DNA of 64,000 nucleotides from Acetobacter ascendens (GTDB taxonomy: Bacteria; Pseudomonadota; Alphaproteobacteria; Acetobacterales; Acetobacteraceae). Location: NCBI RefSeq assembly GCF_001766235.1, contig NZ_CP015164.1, positions 2,739,501-2,803,500 on the forward strand, read 5' to 3'. The position numbers and the translations under genes were made by a program. The notes below the pieces were generated by a model. That model saw only the letters and a list, made by a program, of their open reading frames with translations, was not told where the DNA came from and ran no database searches. Shown here piece after piece: positions 17,118-26,326 of this stretch (within the stretch, counting starts at the first letter, position 1; each line of letters starts with the position of its first letter).

Positions 17118-18101
17118 ATGGAAATTTCCGCAAGGCAGCCCCTGCCCGCAACAAAAAAGAACCACCCAGCCGGAGGTGTTCACACAGCAGATCCTTTCTT
17201 CAGGATGCTGGTGATGGCAACCGGTATTGGTGTTCTGGTGGTGCTGGGGGCCATTATTGGTGTGATGGCAGTAGGAGGCTGGAAAGCCTTTGCTGTTTTT
17301 GGGCCTGAATTCCTTATATCTGCGGTGTGGAACCCTGTTACCCAGCATTTTGGGGCAGCGGCACCCGTTTTTGGCACCATTGTCAGCAGTGCGATGGCAC
17401 TTGTTGTGGCCGTGCCCTTGGCTTTTGGCACGGCATTCTGGCTGGCAGCCCTTGCACCTCCGGCAGCCGCAGCTTTTATTGGCATGGCTGTGCAGCTTCT
17501 GGCCGCTGTTCCTTCTATTATCTTCGGGATGTGGGGCTTTTTTGTGGTGGTGCCGTTAGTTGCCCACTATGTGCAGCCTACGGCCCGGCATCTGTTCGGG
17601 CATGTGCCCGGGCTTTCTGCGCTTGTGGCAGGTGCGCCATTTGGCACAGGTCTGTTTACCGCCAGTCTTATTCTGGCAATTATGATTACGCCTTCCATTA
17701 CCGCCGTTATGCGGGACGTATTTGTGTCCATGCCAACGGTATTGCGTGAAAGCGCCTACGGGTTGGGTGCTACACGGTGGGAAGTTATGCGCAACGTGGT
17801 GTTGCCGTGGTCTCGGCAGGGCGTGATTGGCGCTGTTGTGTTGGGCATGGGCCGCGCCATGGGTGAAACAATGGCTGTGACGTTTGTTATTGGTGATAGC
17901 AACCATATTGGTTGGTCACTTTTTGCGCCGGCCAACACCATTGCTTCTCTTATTGCTCTGGAATTTCCCGAAAGCTCGGCAGGTAGCCTGAAGTTGGCGT
18001 CTCTTATGGCGCTAGGGGCTATCCTGATGGCGATTTCGTTCCTGACACTCTGGTTCTCTCGCTGGCTTCTGGCCCGTGGGCAGAAAGCTGCGGGAGGTTA
18101 A
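17118..18101 (+). CDS. pstC: Phosphate ABC transporter permease PstC
   Basis: A 327-residue inner membrane permease of the high-affinity phosphate importer. About six transmembrane segments follow a hydrophilic N-terminus. The permease loop that contacts PstB is seen as ESAYGLGATRWEVMRNVVLP, and GRAMGETMAVTFVIG is typical of PstC. The SD GGAG lies 5 nt before the ATG. It is the first gene of pstC-pstA-pstB-phoU. Unusually for a pst operon, no pstS precedes it. Confidence 0.93.
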   Translation: MEISARQPLPATKKNHPAGGVHTADPFFRMLVMATGIGVLVVLGAIIGVMAVGGWKAFAVFGPEFLISAVWNPVTQHFGAAAPVFGTIVSSAMALVVAVPLAFGTAFWLAALAPPAAAAFIGMAVQLLAAVPSIIFGMWGFFVVVPLVAHYVQPTARHLFGHVPGLSALVAGAPFGTGLFTASLILAIMITPSITAVMRDVFVSMPTVLRESAYGLGATRWEVMRNVVLPWSRQGVIGAVVLGMGRAMGETMAVTFVIGDSNHIGWSLFAPANTIASLIALEFPESSAGSLKLASLMALGAILMAISFLTLWFSRWLLARGQKAAGG

Positions 18102-18103
18102 GA

Positions 18104-18979
18104 ATGGCCACATCACGTTCCCTGCTTCGGTCCGACCGTTCTGCCTCGCTTTTGTTGCGCAGAAAAGTGACCGACAGAATGGCCACAGGCCTTAGCTGGC
18201 TGGCCATGCTGATTGTTGTGTGTGTTCTGGGGTCCATTTTGTGGACTTTGCTTAAAAACGGGTTGGCTGGGCTAAGCATTAACCTGTTTACGCATTCCAT
18301 GGCCGCGCCGGGCCAGAATGGTGGGTTGGCAAACGCCATTATGGGCAGCATTCTGCAAACCGGGCTAGCTATTCTGCTGGGCACACCGGCAGGGCTGCTC
18401 ACAGGTATTTATCTGGCGGAATACGGCACAAACAGCGTGTTGGCGCGCACGATGCGCTTTGTTTCTGACATGCTGCTTTCTGCCCCATCCATTCTGATCG
18501 GTCTGTTTATCTATATGGTGCTGGTGGCACCGCTGGGCCATTTTTCTGGCTTTGCGGGTTCTCTTGCCCTTGCCATTCTGGCTATGCCCATTGTGGTGCG
18601 CACAACAGAAGACATGCTTTATCTGGTGCCTGTTGCCATGCGTGAGGCCGGTATTGCGTTGGGGGCGCCAAAGTGGCGCGTTATCCTGTTTATCTGCCTG
18701 CGCGCAGCGCGTGGCGGCATTCTTACAGGTGTTTTGCTGGCAGTGGCACGTGTGGCGGGTGAAACAGCGCCGCTGCTGTTTACATCACTGGGTAATTCCG
18801 AATGGTCTGTTGATATGAACAGGCCTATGGCCAGCCTGCCCGTAGCTATCTACCAGTATGCAGGTTCTCCTTATCAGGATTGGATGCAGCAGGCCTGGAC
18901 AGGCGCGCTGCTGGTTACACTTGGTGTATTGGTCATTAATATTGTGGTGCGGGTAGGAACCCGTGGAGGACGGACATGA
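18104..18979 (+). CDS. pstA: Phosphate ABC transporter permease PstA
   Basis: A 291-residue second permease subunit, 2 nt after pstC. It shows six membrane segments (for example [20 protein letters not shown]) and the EAA-type loop [34 protein letters not shown] is characteristic of PstA. Its stop overlaps the pstB start (ATGA). The SD for pstB lies within its last codons (GGAGGA). Confidence 0.94.
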   Translation: MATSRSLLRSDRSASLLLRRKVTDRMATGLSWLAMLIVVCVLGSILWTLLKNGLAGLSINLFTHSMAAPGQNGGLANAIMGSILQTGLAILLGTPAGLLTGIYLAEYGTNSVLARTMRFVSDMLLSAPSILIGLFIYMVLVAPLGHFSGFAGSLALAILAMPIVVRTTEDMLYLVPVAMREAGIALGAPKWRVILFICLRAARGGILTGVLLAVARVAGETAPLLFTSLGNSEWSVDMNRPMASLPVAIYQYAGSPYQDWMQQAWTGALLVTLGVLVINIVVRVGTRGGRT

Positions 18980-19806
18980 GCGTAGAGGTCCAAACGGAAA
19001 CCGTTGCCGCAGAGCAGACAGTGACTGTTGCTGAGACAGAAAAAGATGCCCGCCCGATTGCTTTGCAGGTGCGGGATCTGAATTTCTATTACGGCAAGTC
19101 ACACGCGCTGCATGATATTTCTCTTAATTTTCCCGAACGCAGCGTAACGGGCATGATCGGCCCTTCAGGGTGCGGTAAATCTACCCTGCTGCGTGTGTTA
19201 AACCGGATGTATGATTTGTATCCGGGCCAGAAAGCCACAGGTGAGGTGATATTTGATGGCCAGAATATTCTGGCTTCCGGGGTGGATTTGAACGTTCTGC
19301 GTTCACGCATTGGCATGGTGTTTCAGAAACCCACACCATTTCCTATGTCCATTTACGATAATATTGCGTTTGGTATTCGGCTGCATGAGCGTGTTTCTCG
19401 TTCAGAAATGGATGGGCGGGTAGAAGATGCTCTGCGGCGCGTAGCTTTGTGGTCTGAGGTGCAGGACAGGCTTAGCAGTTCTGCTACGGCTATGTCTGGT
19501 GGCCAGCAGCAGCGTTTGTGCATTGCGCGTACGATTGCTGTGCGGCCTGAAGTTATTCTGCTGGATGAACCCACAAGTGCGTTGGATCCAGTTTCTACAG
19601 CCCGTATTGAAGAACTCTTGGATGAACTGAAAACCGAGTTCACCATTGCCATTGTAACGCACAACATGCAGCAAGCTGCGCGGTGTGCGGATCAGGTAGC
19701 GTTTTTCTATATGGGCAAGCTGATTGAAGTGGACAGCACGGCACGCATGTTCACAACCCCGCGTGAGCAGCAAACGCAGGATTATATTACCGGTCGCTTT
19801 GGGTAA
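18976..19806 (+). CDS. pstB: Phosphate ABC transporter ATPase PstB
   Basis: A 276-residue cytosolic ATPase energising PstCA. Walker A is [12 protein letters not shown], the Q-loop is [14 protein letters not shown], the signature is [15 protein letters not shown] and Walker B is [13 protein letters not shown]. An N-terminal extension of about 30 residues rich in Glu, Thr and Val precedes the core. ATGA overlap with pstA shows translational coupling. Confidence 0.96.
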   Translation: MSVEVQTETVAAEQTVTVAETEKDARPIALQVRDLNFYYGKSHALHDISLNFPERSVTGMIGPSGCGKSTLLRVLNRMYDLYPGQKATGEVIFDGQNILASGVDLNVLRSRIGMVFQKPTPFPMSIYDNIAFGIRLHERVSRSEMDGRVEDALRRVALWSEVQDRLSSSATAMSGGQQQRLCIARTIAVRPEVILLDEPTSALDPVSTARIEELLDELKTEFTIAIVTHNMQQAARCADQVAFFYMGKLIEVDSTARMFTTPREQQTQDYITGRFG

Positions 19807-19823
19807 GCAGAAAGGAACACGTT

Positions 19824-20540
19824 ATGGGAAACGAACCAGCACATACCGTTACCCGATACGATCAGGAGCTTGATCGCCTGCGTGGAATTGTTGTCCGCAT
19901 GGGTGGTTTGGTGGAACGCCAGACAGCGCAGGCCATTGCCGCAGTGGTGGATCAGGACGAAGAAGCCGCGATTGAACCTCCCGAACTGGATACAGAGGTG
20001 GATGCGTTTGAGCGTGAGGCAGAAATGCTGGCGATCCGCATTCTGGCTCTACGTGCGCCAATGGCGGTAGATTTGCGTATGATTGTTGCCGTTCTGAAAA
20101 TGAGTGGTGATCTGGAACGTATTGGCGATTATGCCTCCAGTATTGCTCGCCGTGCCATGAAGGTGGAACCTCTGGATGGCGCATTTTCCTTCAGCCCGTT
20201 ACGGGCTATGGCACGCCTTGTTCAGGAAAATCTGCACAAGGCTATTGAGGCCATGGTGGAAAATGACAGCACCCGCGCCATGGAAGTATGGAATGCGGAT
20301 ACGGCTGTGGATGAGCTGTACACAGCCATGTTCCGTGAACTGGTGACGTATATGATGGAAGATCCGCGCAAGATCGGTCCGTGTATCCATCTTCTGTTTG
20401 TGGCAAAAAATCTGGAACGTATTGGTGACCATGCCACCAACATTGCAGAGCGCGTTTATTATGCTGTAACCGGCAACATGCTGCCAGCAGTGCGCCCACG
20501 GGGTGGTGCTGCCAGAAAAGACACCCATAAAGATTCTTGA
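19824..20540 (+). CDS. phoU: Phosphate signalling regulator PhoU
   Basis: A 238-residue helical protein, with an SD AAAGGA, 17 nt after pstB. It has the two-fold repeat of PhoU domains, each with an Asp/Glu-rich metal motif: MSGDLERIGDYASSIARR and VAKNLERIGDHATNIAERV. It links Pst transport state to PhoR/PhoB and limits phosphate uptake. No phoB or phoR follows; the next gene is on the other strand. Confidence 0.94.
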   Translation: MGNEPAHTVTRYDQELDRLRGIVVRMGGLVERQTAQAIAAVVDQDEEAAIEPPELDTEVDAFEREAEMLAIRILALRAPMAVDLRMIVAVLKMSGDLERIGDYASSIARRAMKVEPLDGAFSFSPLRAMARLVQENLHKAIEAMVENDSTRAMEVWNADTAVDELYTAMFRELVTYMMEDPRKIGPCIHLLFVAKNLERIGDHATNIAERVYYAVTGNMLPAVRPRGGAARKDTHKDS

Positions 20541-20567
20541 TTTTGTAGAATCAAAGGTTGGCGCGAA

Positions 20568-21440
20568 TTAGCCTGCAAAGGTACGCGCCAATCCTTCCTG
20601 CAGATCTATGGGCTGCACGCCTAAAAAATTCTGCATTGGCGCAATATCAAAATTCTTGTTTTCAAGCAGGCGGCGAATTTCGTCTGGCCCGATTTCAGGT
20701 AGCCCCGGAATCCGAGAGGTTACACGGGCACACGCCATAAGCAATTTGGCGGGTAATGAAATAAATGGGCGCGGGCGTAATCCGCTGGCTTGTTCCACTA
20801 AAGTTACAAATTGTTTGTAGGTTACGGCGTTTTTCCCGGCAATTACAAGGCTACGTGGGCCATGCCATATCTGTGCAAGTGCAGCCAGAATACTGGCAGT
20901 CACATCTCCTTGCCAGATAGGCTGCACCAAAGCTGTGCCGCCATTGGGTAAAGGGATAACTGGCAAAAAGCGTAGGAGTGCTGCTAGGCGCTGCACGTTA
21001 TTTTCACCCTGAGCACCATAAATCATGGTGGGGTGTAAAATAATACTATCCCGCCCGGAGTCCAGAAGGGCTTTTTCACCTAACAGAACGCCATTGCCAT
21101 GTGCATCGGGCCAGTGTGTAAATTTACGTGTGCTGCCCAAGCATACCAGTTTGGCAGAAGCAGGCGCAGCAGCCAATAAGGCTGGGATATTACGTGCATG
21201 CGCTGTGCACACAATACGCGTGGCATCTGCCAATACAGGTTTTACCTGCTCTGTAGGGGCGGTTAAATCGGCAATGCGGATATTTTCTAATCCGGTTGCC
21301 CGACTGGCGTTGCGCACAATCGGAACAACGGGAACACCCTGTGCCAGTAAAGCCTGACACACAGCTCGCCCAGAACGACCCGATGCTCCAATAACATGAA
21401 CAGGGTCTGGTGCAGGCTGAAGCGTATGAAGGGGCAACAT
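20568..21440 (-). CDS. NAD(P)-binding epimerase/NmrA-like protein
   Basis: A 290-residue Rossmann-fold protein of the atypical SDR type. The N-terminal nucleotide motif is HVIGASGRSGRAV (GxxGxxG). HPTMIYGAQGENNVQRLA resembles the substrate-side segment of NAD-dependent epimerases, but the classical YxxxK catalytic pair is not obvious. It is like the NmrA or NDUFA9-type group, used in redox sensing, sugar-nucleotide or complex I contexts. Its ATG overlaps the stop of the upstream gene (TAATG), so the two are coupled. Substrate unknown. Confidence 0.7.
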   Translation of the reverse strand: MLPLHTLQPAPDPVHVIGASGRSGRAVCQALLAQGVPVVPIVRNASRATGLENIRIADLTAPTEQVKPVLADATRIVCTAHARNIPALLAAAPASAKLVCLGSTRKFTHWPDAHGNGVLLGEKALLDSGRDSIILHPTMIYGAQGENNVQRLAALLRFLPVIPLPNGGTALVQPIWQGDVTASILAALAQIWHGPRSLVIAGKNAVTYKQFVTLVEQASGLRPRPFISLPAKLLMACARVTSRIPGLPEIGPDEIRRLLENKNFDIAPMQNFLGVQPIDLQEGLARTFAG

Positions 21441-22771
21441 TACGGCGTATGCAGGGAAAGGCCGACCTGCTGCGCAATTTGTGGTGCCACGCCCACAGCC
21501 CCCAAAGATGCCAGAACTGTCATGAGAGGGAGAGGACGTTGCGGTTGAATATAGATATCCAACGGGCCTTTTTCAGGGTGCAGGGCATAGGCAAGTGCTT
21601 GGGTCAGAATCGGGTTATTGCCCTGTTTGGTCTGCTCCTGCCAGCCAGACAGCATATCCCGTAGGTTCATGTTGCGCGCCTTGGCAGCCTGATCCAGTAT
21701 TTTAGGTACAAGCCCATGATCCATATAGTTCATGTGCATGTGTAAAACCTGCATGTCTGCATTTGCGGCTACAACAGCGTGGGAACCTGCCTGCGCAAAG
21801 TCTCCATCCAAGTGCAGGCGGCCCATCTGGGCTGCATCTATGCTCAGTTCTTCAATATGCAGTTTGTCTGTTTTCAGATCGTGCGTATCGTTGAGAACCA
21901 GAGAGGCCCGCAGGTGATCGTAACCCAAGGTGGGCAACCACGACATATTGGGCAAGCTGGGCCAGAGTTCTGCATCCTGCACGCTGGAAACTTCCTGTTC
22001 AGCGGATTCAGACTTGCTGGAATGGGAAAGAATTTTCACGGCGCGTAAAAGTGGGCTGTCGGCATCAATGGCAAGATGATCAATCTGAATGTCACGGGTG
22101 CCATTGCGACCGGTATAGGCCGCACCGGTTGTAAGGCTATTGTACAATCCAGCCAGATCCAGCCCATCAATGCCAACATGCTCAGCAGAAACATGGCGGG
22201 CAGGGGGTACATCCGCAGAAAATTGTAGCTTTGCGGCCTCAAGGTGCGAAGCCATGCTTTCCCCAAAATCATCTACTGTAACGGTATCAGCAGAGATGTC
22301 GGATTGCAGGCTATCAATAAACCCGTGCAGCTTTGTGGCCTCTGCATGCTGGATGGAAAGCGTGTGCGCTGGTGTGTGCACGTCTTCCTTTACAGGGAGC
22401 GTAACACCTTCCATGGCCAGTTTTGCCAAGTGCAGGCTACCTGCCGTATCTGCCATCTGAAAGTTACGGAAGGAAAGATGCTCAATAAGTGGGGACTCGG
22501 AGCCTTTGGTAACGGGTTTGGAAACCTCAGCTTCATCTGCAGTTATGGTTTCTGGCCCTTGGCGGAACACAAGGCTGGTAAACTTTACGCTGCGCCCCAG
22601 CACACCAGGTGTGGCTTTTTTATATGTAAAAGAAGCATCAGGCCCCAAGGTTTGCCTAAAACGCTCTATGCTTTTGTCCAGCATAAGGTGTTCGGCATGG
22701 CGTGCGCCAAGCCAACCAATGCCACCTAGAATGGCAATGCCGGAAATCATGACCAGAACGTTCTTCTTCAC
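21440..22771 (-). CDS. Membrane-anchored envelope protein, possibly DUF945/YdgA-like
   Basis: A 443-residue protein with an N-terminal signal anchor (NVLVMISGIAILGGIGWLGA). The rest is hydrophilic and periplasmic, with many alternating segments reminiscent of AsmA/YdgA-type beta-rich proteins (FTYKKATPGVLGRSVKFTSL resembles the start of DUF945 domains). The C-terminus ends in a more helical region. No catalytic motif is seen. It is the first gene of a two-gene unit with the NAD(P)-binding protein. Family assignment is tentative. Confidence 0.55.
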   Translation of the reverse strand: MKKNVLVMISGIAILGGIGWLGARHAEHLMLDKSIERFRQTLGPDASFTYKKATPGVLGRSVKFTSLVFRQGPETITADEAEVSKPVTKGSESPLIEHLSFRNFQMADTAGSLHLAKLAMEGVTLPVKEDVHTPAHTLSIQHAEATKLHGFIDSLQSDISADTVTVDDFGESMASHLEAAKLQFSADVPPARHVSAEHVGIDGLDLAGLYNSLTTGAAYTGRNGTRDIQIDHLAIDADSPLLRAVKILSHSSKSESAEQEVSSVQDAELWPSLPNMSWLPTLGYDHLRASLVLNDTHDLKTDKLHIEELSIDAAQMGRLHLDGDFAQAGSHAVVAANADMQVLHMHMNYMDHGLVPKILDQAAKARNMNLRDMLSGWQEQTKQGNNPILTQALAYALHPEKGPLDIYIQPQRPLPLMTVLASLGAVGVAPQIAQQVGLSLHTP

Positions 22772-22904
22772 CCGTTGGAAATCCTACTGTTTCAGGACAC
22801 AAAACCAGCTTTAGTGCATGGTGGATGGGGCTGCAAGCGCTAATGCGGTAACATGTTACCTATAGAAAACCCCCTGAAAATACAGACATCAACGCAAACA
22901 GTGC

Positions 22905-22933
22905 TTGACGTTTTGTTTTGGGCACCGCATAAG
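22905..22933 (+). promoter_or_regulatory. Candidate promoter of rplM-rpsI
   Basis: TTGACG (22905-22910) and CATAAG (22928-22933) are spaced by 17 nt, about 45 nt before the rplM start. The -35 box is strong, the -10 box moderate. Confidence 0.55.
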
Positions 22934-22977
22934 GCGCCATCTTGGATACACAACTGTTCTAGTATGGAATCAGTGTC

Positions 22978-23454
22978 ATGAAGACCACCCTCTCGCTGAA
23001 GCTCGCGGAGGTGACGAAGAACTGGATCCTGATCGATGCCGAAGGTCTCGCTCTAGGTCGTCTCGCCGTCATCATTGCCCAGCGCCTGCGCGGCAAGCAT
23101 AAGCCTCAGTTTACTCCGCATGTCGATTGCGGTGACCACGTTGTTGTCATCAACGCGGAAAAAGTTGCCCTGACAGGCCGTAAGGCTGATCAGAAGCTCT
23201 TCCACTATCATACCGGTTACCCCGGCGGCATCAAGGAACGCACTGTAAAGCAGCGTCTTGAAAGCAAAAATCCGGGTCAGCTGGTTGAAAAAGCAGTGGA
23301 ACGTATGATCACACGCGGTCCGCTGCAGCGTCAGCAGATGCGCAGCCTGCATGTTTATGTTGGTGCAGAACACCCGCATGCTGGCCAGAACCCCCAGCAG
23401 CTTGATGTTGCGGCCATGAACCGCAAGAACGTTGTTAACGTGCAGAAGGGCTGA
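22978..23454 (+). CDS. rplM: 50S ribosomal protein L13
   Basis: A 158-residue L13 of the large ribosomal subunit. Family segments include [34 protein letters not shown] and GMLPR-like [20 protein letters not shown]. It starts [16 protein letters not shown] as usual for alphaproteobacteria. rpsI follows after 5 nt, the standard pair. Confidence 0.98.
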   Translation: MKTTLSLKLAEVTKNWILIDAEGLALGRLAVIIAQRLRGKHKPQFTPHVDCGDHVVVINAEKVALTGRKADQKLFHYHTGYPGGIKERTVKQRLESKNPGQLVEKAVERMITRGPLQRQQMRSLHVYVGAEHPHAGQNPQQLDVAAMNRKNVVNVQKG

Positions 23455-23459
23455 GCAGA

Positions 23460-23948
23460 ATGTCTGAAACTCAGGAACGTACAGGCACGCTGGCCGATCT
23501 GAAGACCGTGGTTCCAGAAATTGCTTCTGACGCCCCGGTTTATGAAGCCAAGCGTGACGCTCAGGGCCGCTCCTATGCAACAGGCCGTCGTAAGGACGCA
23601 GTTGCTCGCGTGTGGATCAAGCCTGGCAAGGGTGAAATCACCGTTAACGGTCGCCCGGTTGGCACATACTTTGCGCGCCCCGTGCTGCGCATGCTGCTGA
23701 CCCAGCCTTTCCTTGTGTCTGACCGCTACAACCAGTTCGATGTGGTTTGCACCGTAACGGGTGGTGGTCTGTCTGGTCAGGCAGGTGCTGTTCGTCATGG
23801 TATCAGCCGCGCGCTGACACATTACGAACCAGAACTGCGCAGCATCCTTAAGGCTGCTGGCTTCCTTACGCGTGACTCTCGTAAGGTGGAACGTAAGAAA
23901 TACGGTCGTGCCAAGGCTCGTCGTTCCTTCCAGTTCAGCAAGCGCTGA
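23460..23948 (+). CDS. rpsI: 30S ribosomal protein S9
   Basis: A 162-residue S9 of the small subunit. Core segments are [34 protein letters not shown] and the C-terminal [16 protein letters not shown], whose last residues reach the P-site. The N-terminal extension of about 35 residues is common in alphaproteobacteria. It is followed by a strong terminator. Confidence 0.98.
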   Translation: MSETQERTGTLADLKTVVPEIASDAPVYEAKRDAQGRSYATGRRKDAVARVWIKPGKGEITVNGRPVGTYFARPVLRMLLTQPFLVSDRYNQFDVVCTVTGGGLSGQAGAVRHGISRALTHYEPELRSILKAAGFLTRDSRKVERKKYGRAKARRSFQFSKR

Positions 23949-23978
23949 TCTGTCAGGAAAAACGGTTTACCGTTTGGC

Positions 23979-24016
23979 AAAAACGGGTGGGGAAGAAATT
24001 CCCCACCCGTTTTTTT
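23979..24016 (+). terminator. Rho-independent terminator of rplM-rpsI
   Basis: aaacgggtggggaa (23981-23994), loop gaaa, and ttccccacccgttt (23999-24012) form a perfect stem continuing into a T-run to 24016. It touches the stop codon of the convergent S10 peptidase gene. Confidence 0.9.
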
Positions 24017-25607
24017 ATGGTGTCATGAAAGTTTTGGCATCCTGCGCGAGTGCTGCGCGGCTGTCTGCCCGGATGTAAATCATATGCCCGCCGGGGTAAG
24101 TGTGCAGGGCAATGCGGTTTCTGCCTACAGGAATATGCTCAGCCACCCAGCGGGATGAGGCAAAGGGGCAGACGAGATCATAATACCCATTGGCAATAAA
24201 AACCCGCAGGGTAGAGTTAAGTGCCAAAAGGCGGCGCAGTGTCGGAATAGGACGGACAATGGGGCTGCCCCCATCCCGATAATCCCACGCCTCATTCACC
24301 TTCATGTTCAAAAGAGAATAGCTTAGCGGCGTGCGGAAATTCAGGCTCGTGGCAGCATATTGTTCAAATGCGCTGCCATAGGCACGGGTAAAGCCATCCA
24401 GAATCGGATCAGGGCTTGCACCATTTTCCACACCTTCGGGGAACGGGTCAGCAATAGAAAATGTGCCATCGTAAAGGGAATAAAGTCGCCCGTTACGGCT
24501 GCGTACATCGTGGGCTTCTGGTTGCAGCATGCCGCGTTCTTTTGCCACCGTCTCAAGCGGTATGCCTGAATGCGTGGCAACGTCTTCGTAAAAATCCTGT
24601 GCGGCGTTTCCGGCAAGTGGCGCATTGGCCAGCGTGCTGAGAAATGGGCCAATGGCGTAATGGTAAGCACTATCTAAACGCCCAGCAGCGTTTTCTGGCG
24701 TCAGTTTATGTTGTAGCGCAAGCTGGGATGCTTCCAGAGAGGGTAGTACAAAACTGGTTGCCAGAATATCATTGGCTGTATCCAGTAATGTCATATCCAG
24801 CGCCGGGGAGATCATGATGATCCCATTCACCAGAATATTCTGATCCTGCGCTAGGGCATCGGCCACTTCAATGGCGCGGAGGCCACCGTAGCTTTCACCT
24901 ACAAGATAACGCGGAGAAATCTGCCGATTGTTGCTTTGTGCCCAAAGTTGAATAGCTTTGGCAAATGCGTGTGCATCTTGTTTGACGCCGTAAAATGCCT
25001 TGGCAGCTTTTTTAGCATCTGTAGGGATAGACCAGCCAGTGCCTGGTGCATCTATAAACACCAGATCTGTCGCAGCCAGCCAGCTTTCCGTGTTGGGTGT
25101 GAGCTGTGCATTGGCACCATCTGCTGGGTTCCCATTAGGAAAAGAGAGAATAGAAGGCCCAACTGCGCCTAAATGTAGGTAAGCCGTACCTGCACCGGGG
25201 CCACCGTTAAAGAAATAAGCAACAGGCCGATGAGCCGGATCTACGCCATCCTGCGTATAGGCAACGTAAAAAACACGTGCAGTAGGAGCACCTTCATCAT
25301 CCCGTAAGGTCAGGGTACCGGTATGGGCTGTGTAAGAGATCTTGCGTTTATCAAAAATGCCAGTGTGATGGGTGATGGCATCCTGAGGCAGCAGGGCTGC
25401 TTCATTGTGAAATGTATCAGTTTGCGTTTGTGTCGGAGCAGGCCCTGTTACTGGGGGTGTAGGTTTAGCTGGTGGTGGTGATGGCTCGGTTGCGGCTATG
25501 GCTGAGGTGGATAGACTAAGGGCAACCGCCAAAGAGCCAGCAAGCTTCAGCTTACTAAAGTTTGGCCACTTTGCCGGGTGGAAACCAGGTTTCATCACGA
25601 TACGCAT
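24015..25607 (-). CDS. Exported S10-family serine carboxypeptidase-like protein
   Basis: A 530-residue protein with an N-terminal signal peptide ending at SAIA, then a Pro/Thr-rich linker. The alpha/beta-hydrolase body has the S10 hallmarks: oxyanion motif YFFNGGPGAGTAYLHLG, nucleophile GESYGG (Ser near residue 239), Asp in NGYYDLVCPF and His in TYPGGHMIYI. It should release C-terminal residues from peptides in the periplasm, though bacterial substrates are poorly known. It is transcribed alone, convergent with rpsI. Confidence 0.85.
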   Translation of the reverse strand: MRIVMKPGFHPAKWPNFSKLKLAGSLAVALSLSTSAIAATEPSPPPAKPTPPVTGPAPTQTQTDTFHNEAALLPQDAITHHTGIFDKRKISYTAHTGTLTLRDDEGAPTARVFYVAYTQDGVDPAHRPVAYFFNGGPGAGTAYLHLGAVGPSILSFPNGNPADGANAQLTPNTESWLAATDLVFIDAPGTGWSIPTDAKKAAKAFYGVKQDAHAFAKAIQLWAQSNNRQISPRYLVGESYGGLRAIEVADALAQDQNILVNGIIMISPALDMTLLDTANDILATSFVLPSLEASQLALQHKLTPENAAGRLDSAYHYAIGPFLSTLANAPLAGNAAQDFYEDVATHSGIPLETVAKERGMLQPEAHDVRSRNGRLYSLYDGTFSIADPFPEGVENGASPDPILDGFTRAYGSAFEQYAATSLNFRTPLSYSLLNMKVNEAWDYRDGGSPIVRPIPTLRRLLALNSTLRVFIANGYYDLVCPFASSRWVAEHIPVGRNRIALHTYPGGHMIYIRADSRAALAQDAKTFMTP

Positions 25608-25764
25608 AATCCTTGGATCTGTCGAAAATACTTGCCGCTATGCTGCGTCTGCAATCGTGTTCTCGCAAGGGCCGGGGTGGACTATTTTTTGCCAGAATTA
25701 CATGTCTAAAAATTCATCAACGCTCCACTCCGTGTGGACAGAATTGAAGAAAGAATAGGTTATT

Positions 25765-26265
25765 ATGCGATTTGTTCAGAAATTTGCGGTGATGAGTTTA
25801 TCTGTAGTAGCTCTGGCAGGCACAACGTCTTTGGCACATGCTGATCCGTGTCTGTCTCTGACAGGTTGTTTGCAGCAAGATGCAAAAGACCAATTGAATG
25901 CAACGCGTGACAGCGTGCGTAATGATACAAATAATCTGACATCTGGTTTCAGGAATAGCGGTCAGGCTGCGCGGGATCAGGTGCGAAATAGTTGGAACAA
26001 CAGCACCCAAGCAACGCGTGAACAGTTGCAGCAGCAGCGTGACAGTGTGACTAATGCGGAAAAGAACGTGCGAGACCGCTGGAATAATAGCGGCGAGGAA
26101 GCACGCCAGAAGTTGCAAGCTCAGCGTGACCGTGTAACCAATGCGGAAAAGAACGTTACAGACCGTTGGAATAATGCGGGGGAAAATACGCGGAAGGCTT
26201 GGAAAGCTCAGAAAGATCGGGTTTCTTCAGACCTGCGCGATGCAACCACTTTGCCGCCTTTGTAA
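25765..26265 (+). CDS. Exported coiled-coil repeat protein, unknown
   Basis: A 166-residue protein with signal peptide (cleavage after LAHA). The mature part is very polar and helical. It contains a 29-residue near-identical tandem repeat, RDSVTNAEKNVRDRWNNSGE and then RDRVTNAEKNVTDRWNNAGE, preceded by more degenerate copies (VRNSWNNSTQATREQLQQQ). Two cysteines near the mature N-terminus (PCLSLTGC) could form a disulfide. The composition (Asn, Gln, Arg) resembles periplasmic or LEA-like stress proteins, but no family is recognised. Confidence 0.65.
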   Translation: MRFVQKFAVMSLSVVALAGTTSLAHADPCLSLTGCLQQDAKDQLNATRDSVRNDTNNLTSGFRNSGQAARDQVRNSWNNSTQATREQLQQQRDSVTNAEKNVRDRWNNSGEEARQKLQAQRDRVTNAEKNVTDRWNNAGENTRKAWKAQKDRVSSDLRDATTLPPL

Positions 26266-26280
26266 GGCTGGCTTAAACTG

Positions 26281-26308
26281 CATCAGGCCGCCTTCCGGCG
26301 GCCTGATG
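26281..26308. terminator. Hairpin between convergent genes
   Basis: catcaggccgcc, loop ttcc, and ggcggcctgatg form a perfect 12-bp stem 15 nt after the repeat-protein stop and 18 nt after the helicase stop on the other strand. No T-run follows directly, so it is a moderate terminator candidate in both directions. Confidence 0.6.
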
Positions 26309-26326
26309 GGGAGATACCTATAAGAT

